Below are positions 22,261-36,300 of a DNA stretch of 64,000 bases, piece after piece. Position 1 is the first letter of the stretch; each line of letters opens with the position of its first letter. The notes beneath the pieces were generated by a model. That model worked only from the letters and a program-made list of their open reading frames with translations. It was not told where the DNA came from and did not search any database. This DNA is from Branchiostoma belcheri (taxonomy: Eukaryota > Chordata > Leptocardii > Amphioxiformes > Branchiostomatidae), in contig NW_017804176.1 in the NCBI RefSeq assembly GCF_001625305.1, positions 679,888 through 743,887 on the forward strand. The letters run 5' to 3'. Made by a program: the position numbers and the translations under genes.

Positions 22261-25200
22261 AAACTGCAGTAAGACTTAAATCATCTTCCTAAAATATCCT
22301 ATGACAGGAGCTTCCAAGCTAGGATATTGGTTGATAGGAACTTGGGTGTATTGGCCGTACATTGAACTTAAATGTCACGCCTTCCTTTGAGGATTTTTTT
22401 ATTTTTAACATTTCATGATTGTCGCACGCTGACTCGACTCAAGACTGACAAGGAGCGCCTGCAGCGGTTATCTACATCATTGCAGCACAGGAAACGTTGG
22501 GAGCACGTTGATGACAGCAGCAACAATGTTGGCATTCAACATGGGAACCGGTATTATATAGGTTGTGTATGGTTTATCAAGCGACAACCCGTCATGTTAC
22601 TTACTGTAAATGTCACCAGTACTTTCCACAATATCATGGAATCTGTAACGGCTCCCGTTGGACTGACAGAATTTATTTTGGAATTTCCTGTTGCACAACG
22701 CCCTGTAGACTTCATAACTCGCAAACATACCTTACTGTGTTGCATTTAATGGTCATTACGTTTTTCAAGATGTGTCTGTCCAGGCTTCATCTTCTGTTGA
22801 ACTGGGTATCTTGCGTTACTAGCATTAGTAGAGCATCTATCCAGAGCCCAACTGTACTCCATCTGTCATCATAGCTAGCATGTGAACAGGCTCCCCCGTC
22901 TTCCCATCAGGGCTTATCCCTGATACTAGGTGGGGAAAGCTGCCCTCACCACATCCTGACCTAAGTCCTGCACAAATCTACCACAAATTTCAACTATTCC
23001 CCTTTCTATCAGTTCAGGAAGTTGTTTTGTCTATGGCACATTTGTGACCAGGAATTCTGCTAACGTTGCTAAAGCCCCCATACAACCTGCAATTTTTGAC
23101 CTGAAGACTTTTAGTGGAGCAGAAGGTATTGTTTGCTGCACATTTAGAGAGGGAGTGAAACTTGTGTCTAAGCTCCTTGAACTAACAATCAGCAATATGT
23201 GAAGACTTATGTATAGCTAACATTACCAATTTTATATTGTATTAACCATTAACTGTGTATACAGTCCTCATTCAAATTGATCAAAAAATGCAACATCATC
23301 CATTACTTGGAGAAGAAAACTATCATTTGATGGGAAAAAGATGTACCATGACTGACACATTTGTTAAACAGGATCAAATTATTTGGAGAGGAAATTTCTT
23401 CCATTTGAATTGTGGCCTCAAAAAGAAATTAGAAGTAACCTGTATATTTTTGTTTATAAAGGTTAATTGAATTGAAGGCAAAGTCAAGGACATTTGGAAA
23501 GCCGGTGTAATCCTCAGAATCAGTGGTATCTTAGCAGCTGAAAACAGTATTGCTTTGAAAGATAGGACTCTTAATTGACAGGAGAAAAGTATGGGGACTT
23601 TCATAAGAGGCTCTGTAACATTTCACATGATAATGTTAACAGTTAGAGACTTTTATTGCTCGATGATTGTGTTTGTGAACTTAGTGATGGGTGATTTGGT
23701 CTGACTCCACAGCTGCATTATCAGATAGAGTAGTTTTGTTATGTCCAAAGGTTTTGTTGTGACTAAGTTTTGCCTGTGGAAACTTAACATGAAGAAAGAA
23801 CCTTGTAGACAATACCAGGTGATGAGGATGGGAAGTGTGGGATTAGTGCATGTCTGATCCTGTCAGCGTTTAGCAGGTGCTGAATGATTCTGGTTACAGA
23901 AGAGGGCCTGCAAGCCCTTTTTCGTAAGGCGTAATCAGGCCGTTTTAGACTTCGTAATTCGTAGGCAGCCTCCGCAAAAATCAACGTAATGTGTAATTGG
24001 ACATTAGCCGCAAATCGTAAATTCGTAATCAGCTCTGAGACTTTAATGTAATTCGTAATAGGCAGCGAAAATTTTGCATAATTCGTAATCACTACCCCCC
24101 TTTCAGGCCCTCACAGAAAATGACCATAGAATAACTTTTTTAACAGCGCAATTATAATTTCACTTCCCTATTTTTTTAAAAGGCCCACTTCCACTAGACA
24201 GTGATGGCTGAGAAACTGCAACTCAAATTGGATTTGATTGAAATCATAAAACTCCACCAACATGATTTTGACTGCTGTTCACTTAACACTGCAAGCAACC
24301 AATGGCATTGGATTTGGAAATAAAACATTAACATTGCCCCCTGTAACATGAAACAATGAACCAGGTTATTTTCTTGTTCAAGCCCAGTCTTAGCCTCAGT
24401 GTTTACATGGATTCTAATGGTGCCTAACAACAAAAATAATCACCAGTGTGTATTTTGTAAACACGGAAATTCTAATTGACCATTATCAGGCATGTTATAG
24501 CACCAGTTGTTTATGCAGGAACACAATTTTGGTACCAGTAGGCTGTAGATATACAGGCTGTCAACACATTCATTTGAAAGAAGAGGCAAATGAATTGCCT
24601 TAACTTTTATACTGAGAAGTTGCACAGATCAATACAATGTTGGAATAAAAACATTTTTTTTTAACTTCGACTTCAATGTAGAAAAATACCAACATGATTT
24701 CTTTCCAAATTTCCAACTTTAACTAGTCACATATGATAAAGTTAAGTGGTATGTTCATGATGAGGCTATGGGGCCTTGTCTGCCTTGCAATCCATCTGCA
24801 AGAGGCTAGGGGGTCTTGCTCCCCCAGGCAGCTCAACCCCTAACCCCCTGTCCCCTGACTGCAGACCGTTACCAATGGATTGGTAACGAGCCTGGTAATT
24901 AATATGTTCCAACTGGTCTGAGGGTGGATCCAGCTGTTAAACTGTCAAGCTGTCTTCACTCCTCTTACAGTGGTGCTGGGAGGGGAAGATCACTTGAGGA
25001 GGGGGGGGTTGCCTTGTTGGTTGAGGAGGGGGGGGGGGGCAGACTGTATCTAAGTACATGTAGGTGATGTTCAATTGAGTATTATCCACTATTATCCAAT
25101 TTTGTATGAAGTGACAAGCAGTTTTTGCTATTCTTTCATCCTCACCTACATTTATTGTACCTAGTAGAAGACTCCCTCTACTTTAGGAGTAGTCTTCCCA

Positions 25201-27384
25201 AGGCTTTTCTATGGGGTTATGGAAAGTAGAAGATAGCTTCAATGACAGTTGGAACTAGGCTATTAAAGTCTGACAGGACAGGAGTCCAAGCTTTGTGAGT
25301 GTTGACTTGGGTGGTATGAACTATGACAGGGGTTTCAATCCAGCTGTCTGAACTTGTGAGGCTGTCTTTGCTCATCTTGCCCCATCCTGCTGAGTTATAA
25401 AGGTTAACGGTCCAGTCCTACATTAATAGAATCATGCGTAACATGCTAGTAAAGCTATAGTCTGGTTTGGTGACAGGAGACAAATTAAGGAGGGTGGCCC
25501 TTAGTCACTTCGAATTTGGAAACACATTGAGAATTTGGAATACCTGATTTTATACTAATCCAGTCCTTATATTTCAACTGATGGTGTCAGAATGAGCAGT
25601 CAAATTTTTATCATCTATGAAAGGGATATAATTGTACCTATTTTTGTCAGAATTTTGATTCAAAGTTTTTTTTCAAATTTCCAGTGACTTTCGAACCTTA
25701 GATGGCTAATACGACTCGGATTGAACAGTGTTCTAGTTCTATAGTTTGGCTGGGGTGGGGGTGCATTTCCCCTTGGACACATGGTATCACGTACCACAAC
25801 AAAATACTCAGACGCAAACATTCTCAATCATGTTCACAGCGATATTTTTATTCCTCTCCATCCCAGATCGCCTTACCATCTGCGAGTGGATACCTCTATA
25901 TTAATGCTGGTCTCAACCAAAACGGCGACAAACGAAACTGGACAGCTGTCGCCTCTCCGGTGTCATCGCAGAATTTGGCGACGAAAATGTGGCCACGCCT
26001 TTGGTGTGGTGAGGGGCTAAGTGAATGTCGGCCATGCCCCACACATGGTGGGTATGTCTGGAGTGCGCGGCATGTGGATTGACGTGTGTGGAACACAAAC
26101 TGAGAGGCTAACACTCACCAAGGATATCATCACCTTAACTATGTACAGCAAGTGGCGATAAAGAGCGCAGCAACAACTGTGAGGCCGCCGAACAGAGGAA
26201 ACAGTCAACACGTTTACACAGAGAACACAAAACACTGCTGTCTTCAGATTCAGAAAGACATTTTCCACATTTCAAAGGCATCATGTTCGAGGCCTAACAT
26301 TTCAACATGTGACAGGAATATGCCATTTAAAAGCAACAACATCTGAAATACTAACGTGCTCTGACACAATTTTAAGTGATTGAACATTTATATAGTGCTT
26401 TGTCATACAAATACACAGTTAAATACCACATCTATGGCATTTGTCTTACATTATATTAAATTACTAGAAATACAGTGAGTCTTTTCAAGACTAATCACCA
26501 ATCCAATGCCCCTTTTAATACAGTAACGAAATTCCGATATGTTTCTCTAAAAAAAATTTCTTATGTTTATAACAGTCTGATGAGCGGACCAGAGGTAGGG
26601 AACTGAGCTGCAGTCCTTTTCACAACAAAGCACATATACATACAGGTCAGTGGCTCCAGAAATGACAGGGATAGCACGAGCAATTTCTACAATAAAATGT
26701 GTAACTTGTGGAGGCATAGAACACTTTCTCATCCTTTCCAAAAATCTATCAAACTGAACTTCAAACCAGTACCAAATATTATGAAACACGCAAGTTTTGA
26801 CGGATAAAAATTATTTAGAATTGTCCCTCAATCTGGGAGAAAATATGACAGTGTTCTCTTGTGGATTTGAGGTGACCTTGGCATTTGACCTTGATAGAGT
26901 GGAAAGTGTTGCATGCCCCACAGATATAAACTTCACATTGTACTGACTAGAAAACTTACACCCTGACACTGGACTCAGCTGGGGAAAGAACCATTTGGAA
27001 TGTAGCTTCAACTCACAGCCATGCAGCCTGTCATGTCATTTATCATTTTATGTATCCACAACTTAACACATGTACATGTGTCTGTAATGGAAATATTTTC
27101 AAGTACACATGTTTTGTTGGAAAACAAACTTATTACATGATCTACATAGTTCAGTTTCACATGTTGGAAACATCATGCTTCCATCAGTACTGTAGTATAT
27201 TATCATAATATGTCAGTTGTGGACATTAGCATCATACAACTTTGAGCTCATAATCAACATTCACATTTTTCAAATTTCATATGACCAGTGTTTTCTGAAC
27301 AAGAATGACATTGCTTGCTAGCATACAATATTTACATTCATTGATTTACTAGTTACTAGCTTACCATTGGTTTATGCAATGTCT
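22261..27384. other. Intergenic region between URB1 and the T-box gene
   Basis: No convincing gene on either strand; the ORFs present are short and without recognisable domains. It contains a hAT-like element (23903-24111) and poly-G runs near 25000-25040. The part nearest 27384 probably includes the T-box 3'UTR, whose end I cannot place. Confidence 0.5.
23903..24111. mobile_element. hAT-like MITE (209 bp) with internal CGTAAT repeats
   Basis: Ends are AGGGCCTGCAAG and (as complement) AGGGCCTGAAAG. Flanks TACAGAAG (23895-23902) and CACAGAAA (24112-24119) agree at 6 of 8 positions, like a decayed 8-bp target duplication. The interior repeats variants of CGTAATTCGTAAT. No coding capacity. Confidence 0.5.
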
Positions 27385-30300
27385 TCATACTAGTGATGCC
27401 TGAGGACTGGGTATTCTGTGCACTGCCAGTCTGTACTGTCCATGCAGGTAGCTGTAGCTGCTGGGGGCAGAGGTCGGAAGGGCAGAGGTCGAGAGGCCAG
27501 AGGTCGGGAGGGCAGAGGTCGGCAGCACCTGCAGGTTGTTGAAGTACGGATGTGGGAAGGTCGCGGAGGTGCAGAAGGTCGGCGAGAGGTGGGAGGTCGT
27601 AGGGCAGGAGGAAGTGCCGGATGTGGAGGGGCTGATGGGAAGGTAGGACTGTGGGGATGACCCGGCGCTGCAGTTCCGTGGGGAGGGATAGGGGGCGCCC
27701 AGCAGGGGGCTGTGCTGGGTCGGGCTCAAGGTCGTCTGGGAGAAGTGGGGGCTGCTGGGAAGGTACTGGTAGGGAATGCTGGGAGGTTGTGGCGCTGTCT
27801 GTCGGACGTAGTCGTCGGGGTGGGGTAACGCTGACGATTCCGACATCAGCGGGTGTCTGCACATACTTCCTGCTGCACTGCATTGTGGGGGCACCAGTCG
27901 GGAACTGTCCGAGGGGAGGTCAGGCGAGAACACGTTCTCCTTGTTGATGGACGTCCGCTGCGGTGACTCGTGGTAGCGGTCGGGCGTCATGCCTGTCTGT
28001 CCCTCGCGGCATCCCACGTTGAAGGTGTTGGGCGCCAGGTAGAAGGCGGTTGGAGGGGAAGGTGGTGGCAGAATCCCAGACATGATCTTCTCTTCCTCTG
28101 CTATTAGAAGAAAAGGTTCACTGATTAACCAGATGGCCAAATTCACAACAGACATGAAAACAAAAACTATGTACTTCTTTTCAATAATCTCAGGATTGTA
28201 TGTTACTTAGTAAAACTTAAGAAAGTCATTTCTTAAAGGTGCTAGGTGGTTGAATCCAGCTGCAGTAGGTGTACACATACTTGAGTGACAACTAGGTTAC
28301 CCTTCTAGTTCAAGGCAGCCATTTTGTCCTTGACCACCTTTAGTTCTGCTAAGGTGGAAGGTCACAGGTGCATTTTAACATATCAGAGCTTTGTGCTGAT
28401 TGGCTGTTCATGTCAACACTTGGGGGTTACATCAAACAAATTCCTTGATTCTTGAACCAATTCAGATAAATTTGGTCATCTTGGTTAGACATGTTTTTTG
28501 ACACAAGACATTTTGAAGACAAAATAGGGCTGCCATCATGGTGCCATAATTGACATTTACAGAATAAGTTTCTGCAATGTCAAAGTTACCAGTGTTAAGC
28601 AATACTTGTTGCTCAGGTAAAATTTTAGACTACCTTGGCTCTTCATGGATGTGTACTGTCCGTAGGTCAAGGGTCGGCCGGGGTTGTGCCACAAGGCATA
28701 GCTGTCCATGATGCACTCCAGCCCAGACCTGCAGAGACATGGTACATTAGGGCTGTGGTTAATGACTCAGCAGTTACAAATCAGGACATACAGTATTAAT
28801 TACTGGTGACAGATGACAACAAGAGCTAGGAAGATTTACAGGCACTTCTGAGGGAAGGGTAATGGGGGGATGGTGGCAATGATGGACTTCTTTCACTTGT
28901 GTAATTTTACTCACGAAATCTTATCTATATTCTGTCAACTTTCTTGAAATGTTACAATACAGGTTTGACTTGGGTTACTAATGCAAAACATCTTGCATTT
29001 TCACACAGCCACCTTTACACTTCTTGGTTCGCATTGGTTTTGATGTTTTATACTTATTTTAGAGTGGTTACAATGTGGAATAGCCAAGAACTAATAAATA
29101 ATTTGTTTCAGCCGGCCACATGCTACTGTTGAGGTCCCAGTGTGGACATGAGGAGGGGCCAAATGAAGTCATCAAGGTGCACCATGAAATCTGAGGCAGG
29201 CCTGTAGGGTCAAAAGGTCGCCCAAGCTTCCCTCCCACTGACATCTCCATCCAACATGGAGGTAGCTGGGAAGAAGTGTTCTCCCAAACCTTTTGCAAAA
29301 AAATGTGTTTTCTCCTCATAAATATCAGGAAGGGAAGAAAAATGCCAGTTGTGGCTGATATACAGCTGTTGGAAATTTACAAGATAGGGAGTGATAGTCC
29401 TCCAGTGAATCACAGTAACTCTTTAATAGGGGAGTTTTCTACCAAACCTACACTTGCTAACTCTGGGCCGAGCTATGGGTCTGGCATCCAGGCTAAAGGT
29501 TTCCTTCTACCTTCTGTCTAAAATGCTTCCATCCAACGCAGGTGATGTTCAGTTCATGAAGGCTCAAATGATTTATGAAATGCCGAGCATTAAACGTCAC
29601 TCCATTTGTGATTTTTACGGGTTGGAATATCAACCAGAAGCACACCTTCCAGGTAGGGGTGCTGCGATGGAACAAGTTCAACAGAAGGACAGGAAAGTTT
29701 AACGTTTAGAAACGAACACGAACGGTTGTTTCTGATGACGTTCAGATGGTAGGTGTTGTTTGTTCATGCTGAATTATAATCAGGGGGAGGGGGGAACAGT
29801 TTATCATCAGTCTAAAGCTCATATCTACTGCTGGGAGGAACTGGCACTGCAGATGGGCCATGTGGAAAAGACATGCCAAGTTTGTTCTCTGGTTCTCACA
29901 ATCTTCTTCTATGATTATTACTGTATTCAAAATATTTTAATAATAAGGTTCTTAAAATTTTTTGTGGTTCTTTGAATTTTGTGTGCAGGAGATATTCATT
30001 TTGTCAAAAGGCATGACATCCCTAACATTTTGTCAGTCGTCGTGACAGAAAGATAGAAATAGAAGAACACAAGTGTTTTTTGTCACTAGATTCCTAAGAG
30101 TAAGAATAACACATGGTGCCACTTAACAGTACACCAAAACGAGCTTAATTGGTGAACAACTTGCCAGGCTTAAGAGATGTTGAAGTTGTTGAACCAAACA
30201 TCCTAAACCCTCTTAGCTGATTGCTATCTCAAGAAGGCAGATTCTGTAAAGCTAAGCTCTCACAGTGCCCTCTCTGGTCGGCTGAGTTACAGTGTACAGA

Positions 30301-33300
30301 GATAAGGAAAGTCCCACAGACGGAGGCTGTGTAGTTAAGGAGGGTAAACCAACCATACTCTCCACCAAGCCTCTCCAGTGGGCAGAAAAAATAGTACATT
30401 TTGGAAAAAGTAGGTGGAATATTTTGCCAGAGAACAACCTTTTTTAACTCAACAAACATTTTCTATTTGGCCATATCAGGTACAATGGATGTTAAAGACA
30501 GAACTGAGTCTCACCTGTTTCTGCCAGAGTCTCGGAAGCCCTTTGCAAAAGGATTCCTGTCAATCTTCAGTCTGGTGATCTGTGGAGAAAAGTCAAACTT
30601 GAAATTAATAACTGTCGCAAAAGAAAAGATTAAAAAATGCAGAAATGACTGTTGTAAATGTAATGTAGACAGATGTAGCTTATATAATACGCCATGGTTC
30701 ATCTAGCTGCATAAGGAATACGTTTTTTTTTGCTTTTTAAATATCGAAAACCAGAAAACTACTGCAAAGTTCTTACTTGTTGGTTCTGGTAGGCAGTGAC
30801 AGTGGTGAACACAGTCTCAGGGAAAGAGAAGGTCTGGGCCTTGTCTGCTGGCGATATGCTTGTCTTATTGGTCAGGTCTGTGTGTCCTGTCTTCTTGATG
30901 ATGTGAACTCTAGGCTGATACTTGTGCATGGAGTGGAGGATAATCTGCAAAATATGACAAATAGAAAAAGGTCAGTGATTATGCAAGACCAATGAATCCA
31001 CTGTATCTGTGAAACCTTTGGAACATCTTTTGTTTTTCAACTCTAGATTTCTGTACTGAATAAAAATTGAACAGTAATCAAAGTCATTCCTTCATCTTAT
31101 ATTGCATATGGCTATGTTACTAACCAAGATAATGGAGGAGATTCAATTCTATTCATATGCTCCATTCAAAATTTGAGCTCCCAATGATGTTATCCACAGA
31201 GTAGAATTAATATAGCCTGCTACGTCTTGATTTTCAACACATATTTCCCCCAGGGTGAGCTGGGCTGATGGTCAGAAAATAAATCTGATACCCCCTAGAC
31301 TGGCGATATTATGACAAGCCCACAATATTCATTACACATTCGGGCACTTCAACATGCACCAAAAATAAGGACCATCAGCTGAAGACAACGACAAACTTTC
31401 GTCAAGTTCCCTATAAATGTCATTTTCATTGAATAGTTTCATCAGGTTGGTAAGTCACTGAATAAACTTATAAAGATGCTCTTCTTACACAGCACATGTG
31501 AATGGCACAGTTTCTATTTCATAGAACTGACTAGTCCTTGTGAAACTTTACTGTACATATGTTGTATCAAGTTCTAATGCAGGGGCGTCCGACACGCACA
31601 CACGGTGCCCTTGAAGTTTGGAAAATGACTTCCCAAATTGAAAGCGACCGGACGGTTGCTTGTTGTTTTATGACCAGCCGGTTTCGTTTCAACACGAACA
31701 CCCCCTCCCCCACTCACACATCTGGCCCGCATCGCTACAACAAATTTGGTCCTAATGACGCTTTTCCTTTTGCCGCTCCCCACATGAAATGACCTGGTAC
31801 ATATTAGCAGCGACCCGAGTCACGACAGGGAGGGGGAAATGGAGTCGACTGTCCGTAGCCTCTAGTTATCCCGAGTGCTATCCCATACTCTCTCCCTAAA
31901 AAGCCAGCAAGTATAACTATAAGGAGCTCCTGTATATAAGAGTCCACACTGCAAATTCGTGGGTTGATAGAGAGATTCGTGACTCAATCATTTTTTGTCA
32001 ATCCATACACAAACGTGAAAGACAAAAGGCAAACTTGAAACTACGGACGTTTTGAAGTTTACTAACAACCCAGGCTAATATGATAACCAAGAACATAGTT
32101 TGAATAGCAATGGCCAAAAGGACGAGTGGCTGATAGCGCTCTATACATGTATTTGCTGAATTGAGCAGGTAAAATAAATTATTTTATTTTCCTTTGACAA
32201 GACAACCGTGGACACTTTTAAATGTCACGTTACAGTCAACCCGATTCGTGAGACCTTTGTACAAACATATGTCAAGTTCGTGTATCAATTTTCACCAACC
32301 AAGAATAAACACAAACCCAAAGCTGTCAACAGTGCGGTTTTGTGGCGCGGATGTTAGGGCAAAATATTCATTTCGAGGGGCGACAAACAAGAACAAATCT
32401 AGATATAAATCGTTCAGAAATATATAATAATGGTAAAATTTTCCAATTTGCCAGAAAACCATTGTCTTACAAAGTGTACGGTGGTGTTTTTGTTGGTTTA
32501 GTTGTGCGCATATTTGGGTCAAATGAGGTTCCTAAACGTTTACATTGCACAAACACAAGTCTTGTCATCACAAGCAACGGATTTCAAACTCCAAGACGTG
32601 CCTTTCAAGATTTTCAAAGTTATATGATTTTGTTGGGTGGATAGCGCAGTATTTATGAAACACATGCGACACTGACATCTCTTTTACAGTGTGCACACAT
32701 GCAGATGTCATGTATATTCTTTTCACGCGAGCGACAAATAAACACGGCGCTGAGCTTATCAGGAGAAAATAATATTTTTCTACGGTGTCGGATTAGCGCT
32801 ATGGATACAGGAGTGTCCGGTAGTTGATCCATGGTGCAACAACTTCGTTGTGAATTAATGGGTCATATTTTAGAATCGAAAACTTTTACTTCGTCGCCTA
32901 TAAAGGTGTTTTAATCCATTTTAATATTTTCGTTCCTCCTTGTGTTAACAAAAATATTCATATCCCAGCCTGAGCAACCAAATCCAGAAAAAATGGGCGT
33001 AAAAATTACGTTAGCACATTGGATAAATTCTTTCGGAAAGCATCCACTCTCTATCATCGGTGTAATTCAAAGAATTTATCCGGTTGTTAGACTGTTTTGT
33101 ATTACCTAATGATAAATCTGGATGTCTAGTTTAGACGGAGCTGAACACACACTACATTTCATTCATTAGAATTTCTTTCCCTTTTCATTACAATAGACAT
33201 TTCTCCGACACATTTTTCACCCTATTTGCAAAATGTTTGCCATTTATTTAACCCCGAGTGTGCACCCGACAGTAGAGTGTTGTTGGCCGTCTCACAGCCA

Positions 33301-36300
33301 TGTGTCCATACATACATGTGTCGGCCGGGGTGCGTTCGCTGTTTGCTTCCGGCTGTTGGCGAGCCGCTGTCATCAATTCGCGAGCTCCCGCTAAATATCG
33401 CTATTTTATCACGTCACGGCTTTCCACTGGCACGTTAATGTAACGTGTGATAAGCGCGGTGATAGATCATCCGGCCGGCGGACAGACTACTAGCCTCTAC
33501 CAGGCTCGAGGAGGCGGCTGGAAAGAGTAGAAATCGGCCAAAATAGAGAGATAAGCATGCCAAGGGAGTTTGGCCGTTGAGAGAACAGTTCGCCGCCCCA
33601 CTGTTCTCTCAACGGCCAAACTCCCTTGGCATGCTTATCTCTCTATTTTGGCCGATTTCTACTCTTTCCAGCCGCCTCCTCAAGCCTGGTAGAGGCTAAC
33701 AGACTACAGCTTTCCGCACCCAGATTTGCCGGTCTCTCTCGGGTCGGAATATATGGTGCAAATTTGCCGAAATCGAGCGAGTCAGGCTTGCCAAGTGGTA
33801 TCAGTCGCCGGGTTACTGAACGTTCCATCTCTAGACTTGCCCTATCTACTGTGGATGACTTCTACTTTATTTCCGTCATTTTTATACAGGGTAACCCAAT
33901 TCAGTGATGGCACTGCTTTTCAACGGGGCCCCTTTACTATCTGTTTTGCCATAACAAAAGTCTGACGAAGTTTTAAACCTCATTGGTCTGAGTAAATCTT
34001 GAAAATAAATTAAAAACCGTTATATACACCAGTATGCGGAATTTAACTTTTTAGTATCCCGGTCTACTGTCTACTGAAGATAGCTAATTAAGAAGAAAAG
34101 GTTTTAAATGAACTCGTCCTCTGTTCATTCCATGTGCTCAATTACAACATTATTCATGTGTGTTTATTGATGGCGCTGATTGTATCTAATTATGCCGTAC
34201 GTGTTAATAAAGCGGTATCTGTCAGCGCGGAATTCATCTTATTTATGAGTCAATTTAGTGACGTGCATGTAAATTCTATACGAATGGACGGCGTGACTTA
34301 ACTTTCCCCTCAGATTCAACAATAATTCGGTATTAGGTATCACAATGCAGTCATTTCTACAATGTACAACGAATGAATATATAAGTCAACGCTTAGAAAA
34401 TCGTATACTTTTCAAGCCTTCTGTGCCGAGGTTTGTGTCTGTTCCTCTTCATTTCTGGGCTGCCATACGTCTAGGAACCCAGCCTGTGTATATACCTTTA
34501 AATATTGCTCACTTATCTGATATGTCGATTACATAGTTCAGGACAGCATAGCCATAAGAAGTGTTGAGAAGTTACTCACGTATCCCTGTTCGTCGTTCTC
34601 GTTGTTGGTGAGCTTGAGTTTGTCGAAGGAGACGGTCTGGCGCATCCAGGCCTCTCCCGAGGCGGGCGAGTCGGGGTGGACGTACACCCTGGGCGGGGGC
34701 GGGGCGTCCGCGGACCCGGCGCACATCCACTTGGAGCTGTGGTACACGTACCGGTACCGCTTGTTGTCCACCGGCACGATGTCCATGATCACGATGTACT
34801 GAGCCTTCGGGTCCAGCCCGGTCACTTTGGTACGGATAGCCGGGAACATGCGCCTGGGGGAATCACAAACGGATTACGGTCAGACAAACCTCTCAGAACA
34901 AACTGCTGTAGATGATAGAATAGGCTAGAAGTTGTGGTAATGTGCTTTCTGTGGCTGAAACTGTGAAAGGTATACCAAAATTGTGTATGGTTGAGAACGA
35001 AATATAACGGTCACTTTGACTTTGGTAATTGATTTCGAAACAAGTGTATCTCTTGAGCTTGCTTTGTTAGTCTTCTGAGACCCCCTGACTTTCAGGTTGA
35101 AAATGATGACGTCTAGCATATTTTTGAGCTGGGAATATAATCTAAACGTTATTGTAACTTCCAGTTCAAGACAGAAACATCGTCTTTATAACACCAATAT
35201 TTGGATAATAATGCAGACGAAACGAATTTTCTGGATCGCACGCGACAAAAGTTATATATACGATGACTTTATTTATCTGTTGAAATGGGCGAAATAAGAT
35301 GACTGAGAATTATGTGTCGACGTGCAAGCGCGGCATGGCGACATTCGATACTGTCAACAAGTGCGGCGTTGAATATAAGAAATATGACGAGACAAATTCA
35401 GCGACGATTTTTGACCATATTTCCCATCCAACCGTCTTCTAATATCACCTCTTTCATCGCCAAACTTTTTGCTTCGAATGTTTTAGAAGATACAGTGAAT
35501 TGCGGCGAGATTTTTCCACCAACGTGGGGACCATAAATGTATCAGGAATGTGGCGCTGAAAACTTATCCCGTCTCTCGCTCAAAGTCAAATTTTACTGCG
35601 GGTCAAATCCAAGCGGCAACGGCGCAGTCAGCTTGGCTAGGGTCAGCCGCCAGCATGGCCGGCATAGCTGCAACTAGATACGGCAGTCTGTGAGCTATAT
35701 TTTATCCTATCCGCGTAGAAAGGCGCGGAAAAAATCACAGACCTTGACATTTACAAAAGGAGGCAGTTGCGCCGATAATTTGTTCATAGACTTTCACTTG
35801 TTTTAGACGAACAGAACACGGTATATACGTAGACCTTGCCTGCGTAAGTCGCACTTTTGAAACAAAGCACAAGTATTTCAGTAACTACTTTGGAAGCTAA
35901 CAGTTTCATGATATAATTGTCTTTTTATGAGTAGTATCTGTGCTTGGTCGTGTCCTGAAATAAAGTTGTGATGACGGTATAAAATGTAGTAGCATCGTTT
36001 TGGCGTAAATTTTTTCAAGTCTCTTCTTACTAACTAATATTTCCGAGGTCTTGAGCGGCGTCTTACCTGCCGGCCTTGGTGATGATCATCTCTGTGCCGA
36101 TGTCGTGGAAGCGCGCCCACAGGTCCTTCCCCTGCAGCTCCACCCGTACCTGGTCCGCCGGCCCGTCCGGCTGAGGCAGCGGGTACGCCAGCCGGCTCTG
36201 CAGGGCCTGTATCGACCCCAGCGCCGAGGAGCTCTGCTCGGGCGTACGGTCCTCATGTCTACCGTCTGGGGGAACGGAAATCATTTAGGTCAACGATGTA

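Noticed and set aside
22372..22749. 125-codon plus-strand ORF just upstream of URB1
   Set aside because: No family resemblance and no supporting exons; too short to support a gene call.
25702..26114. Overlapping ORFs on both strands near 25.7-26.1 kb
   Set aside because: No recognisable domain, splice sites or homology; possibly T-box 3'UTR or plain intergenic DNA.
28634..28728. Suspected frameshift in T-box exon 6
   Set aside because: A first reading miscounted a G run; on re-reading, the run has four G and the exon is open throughout.
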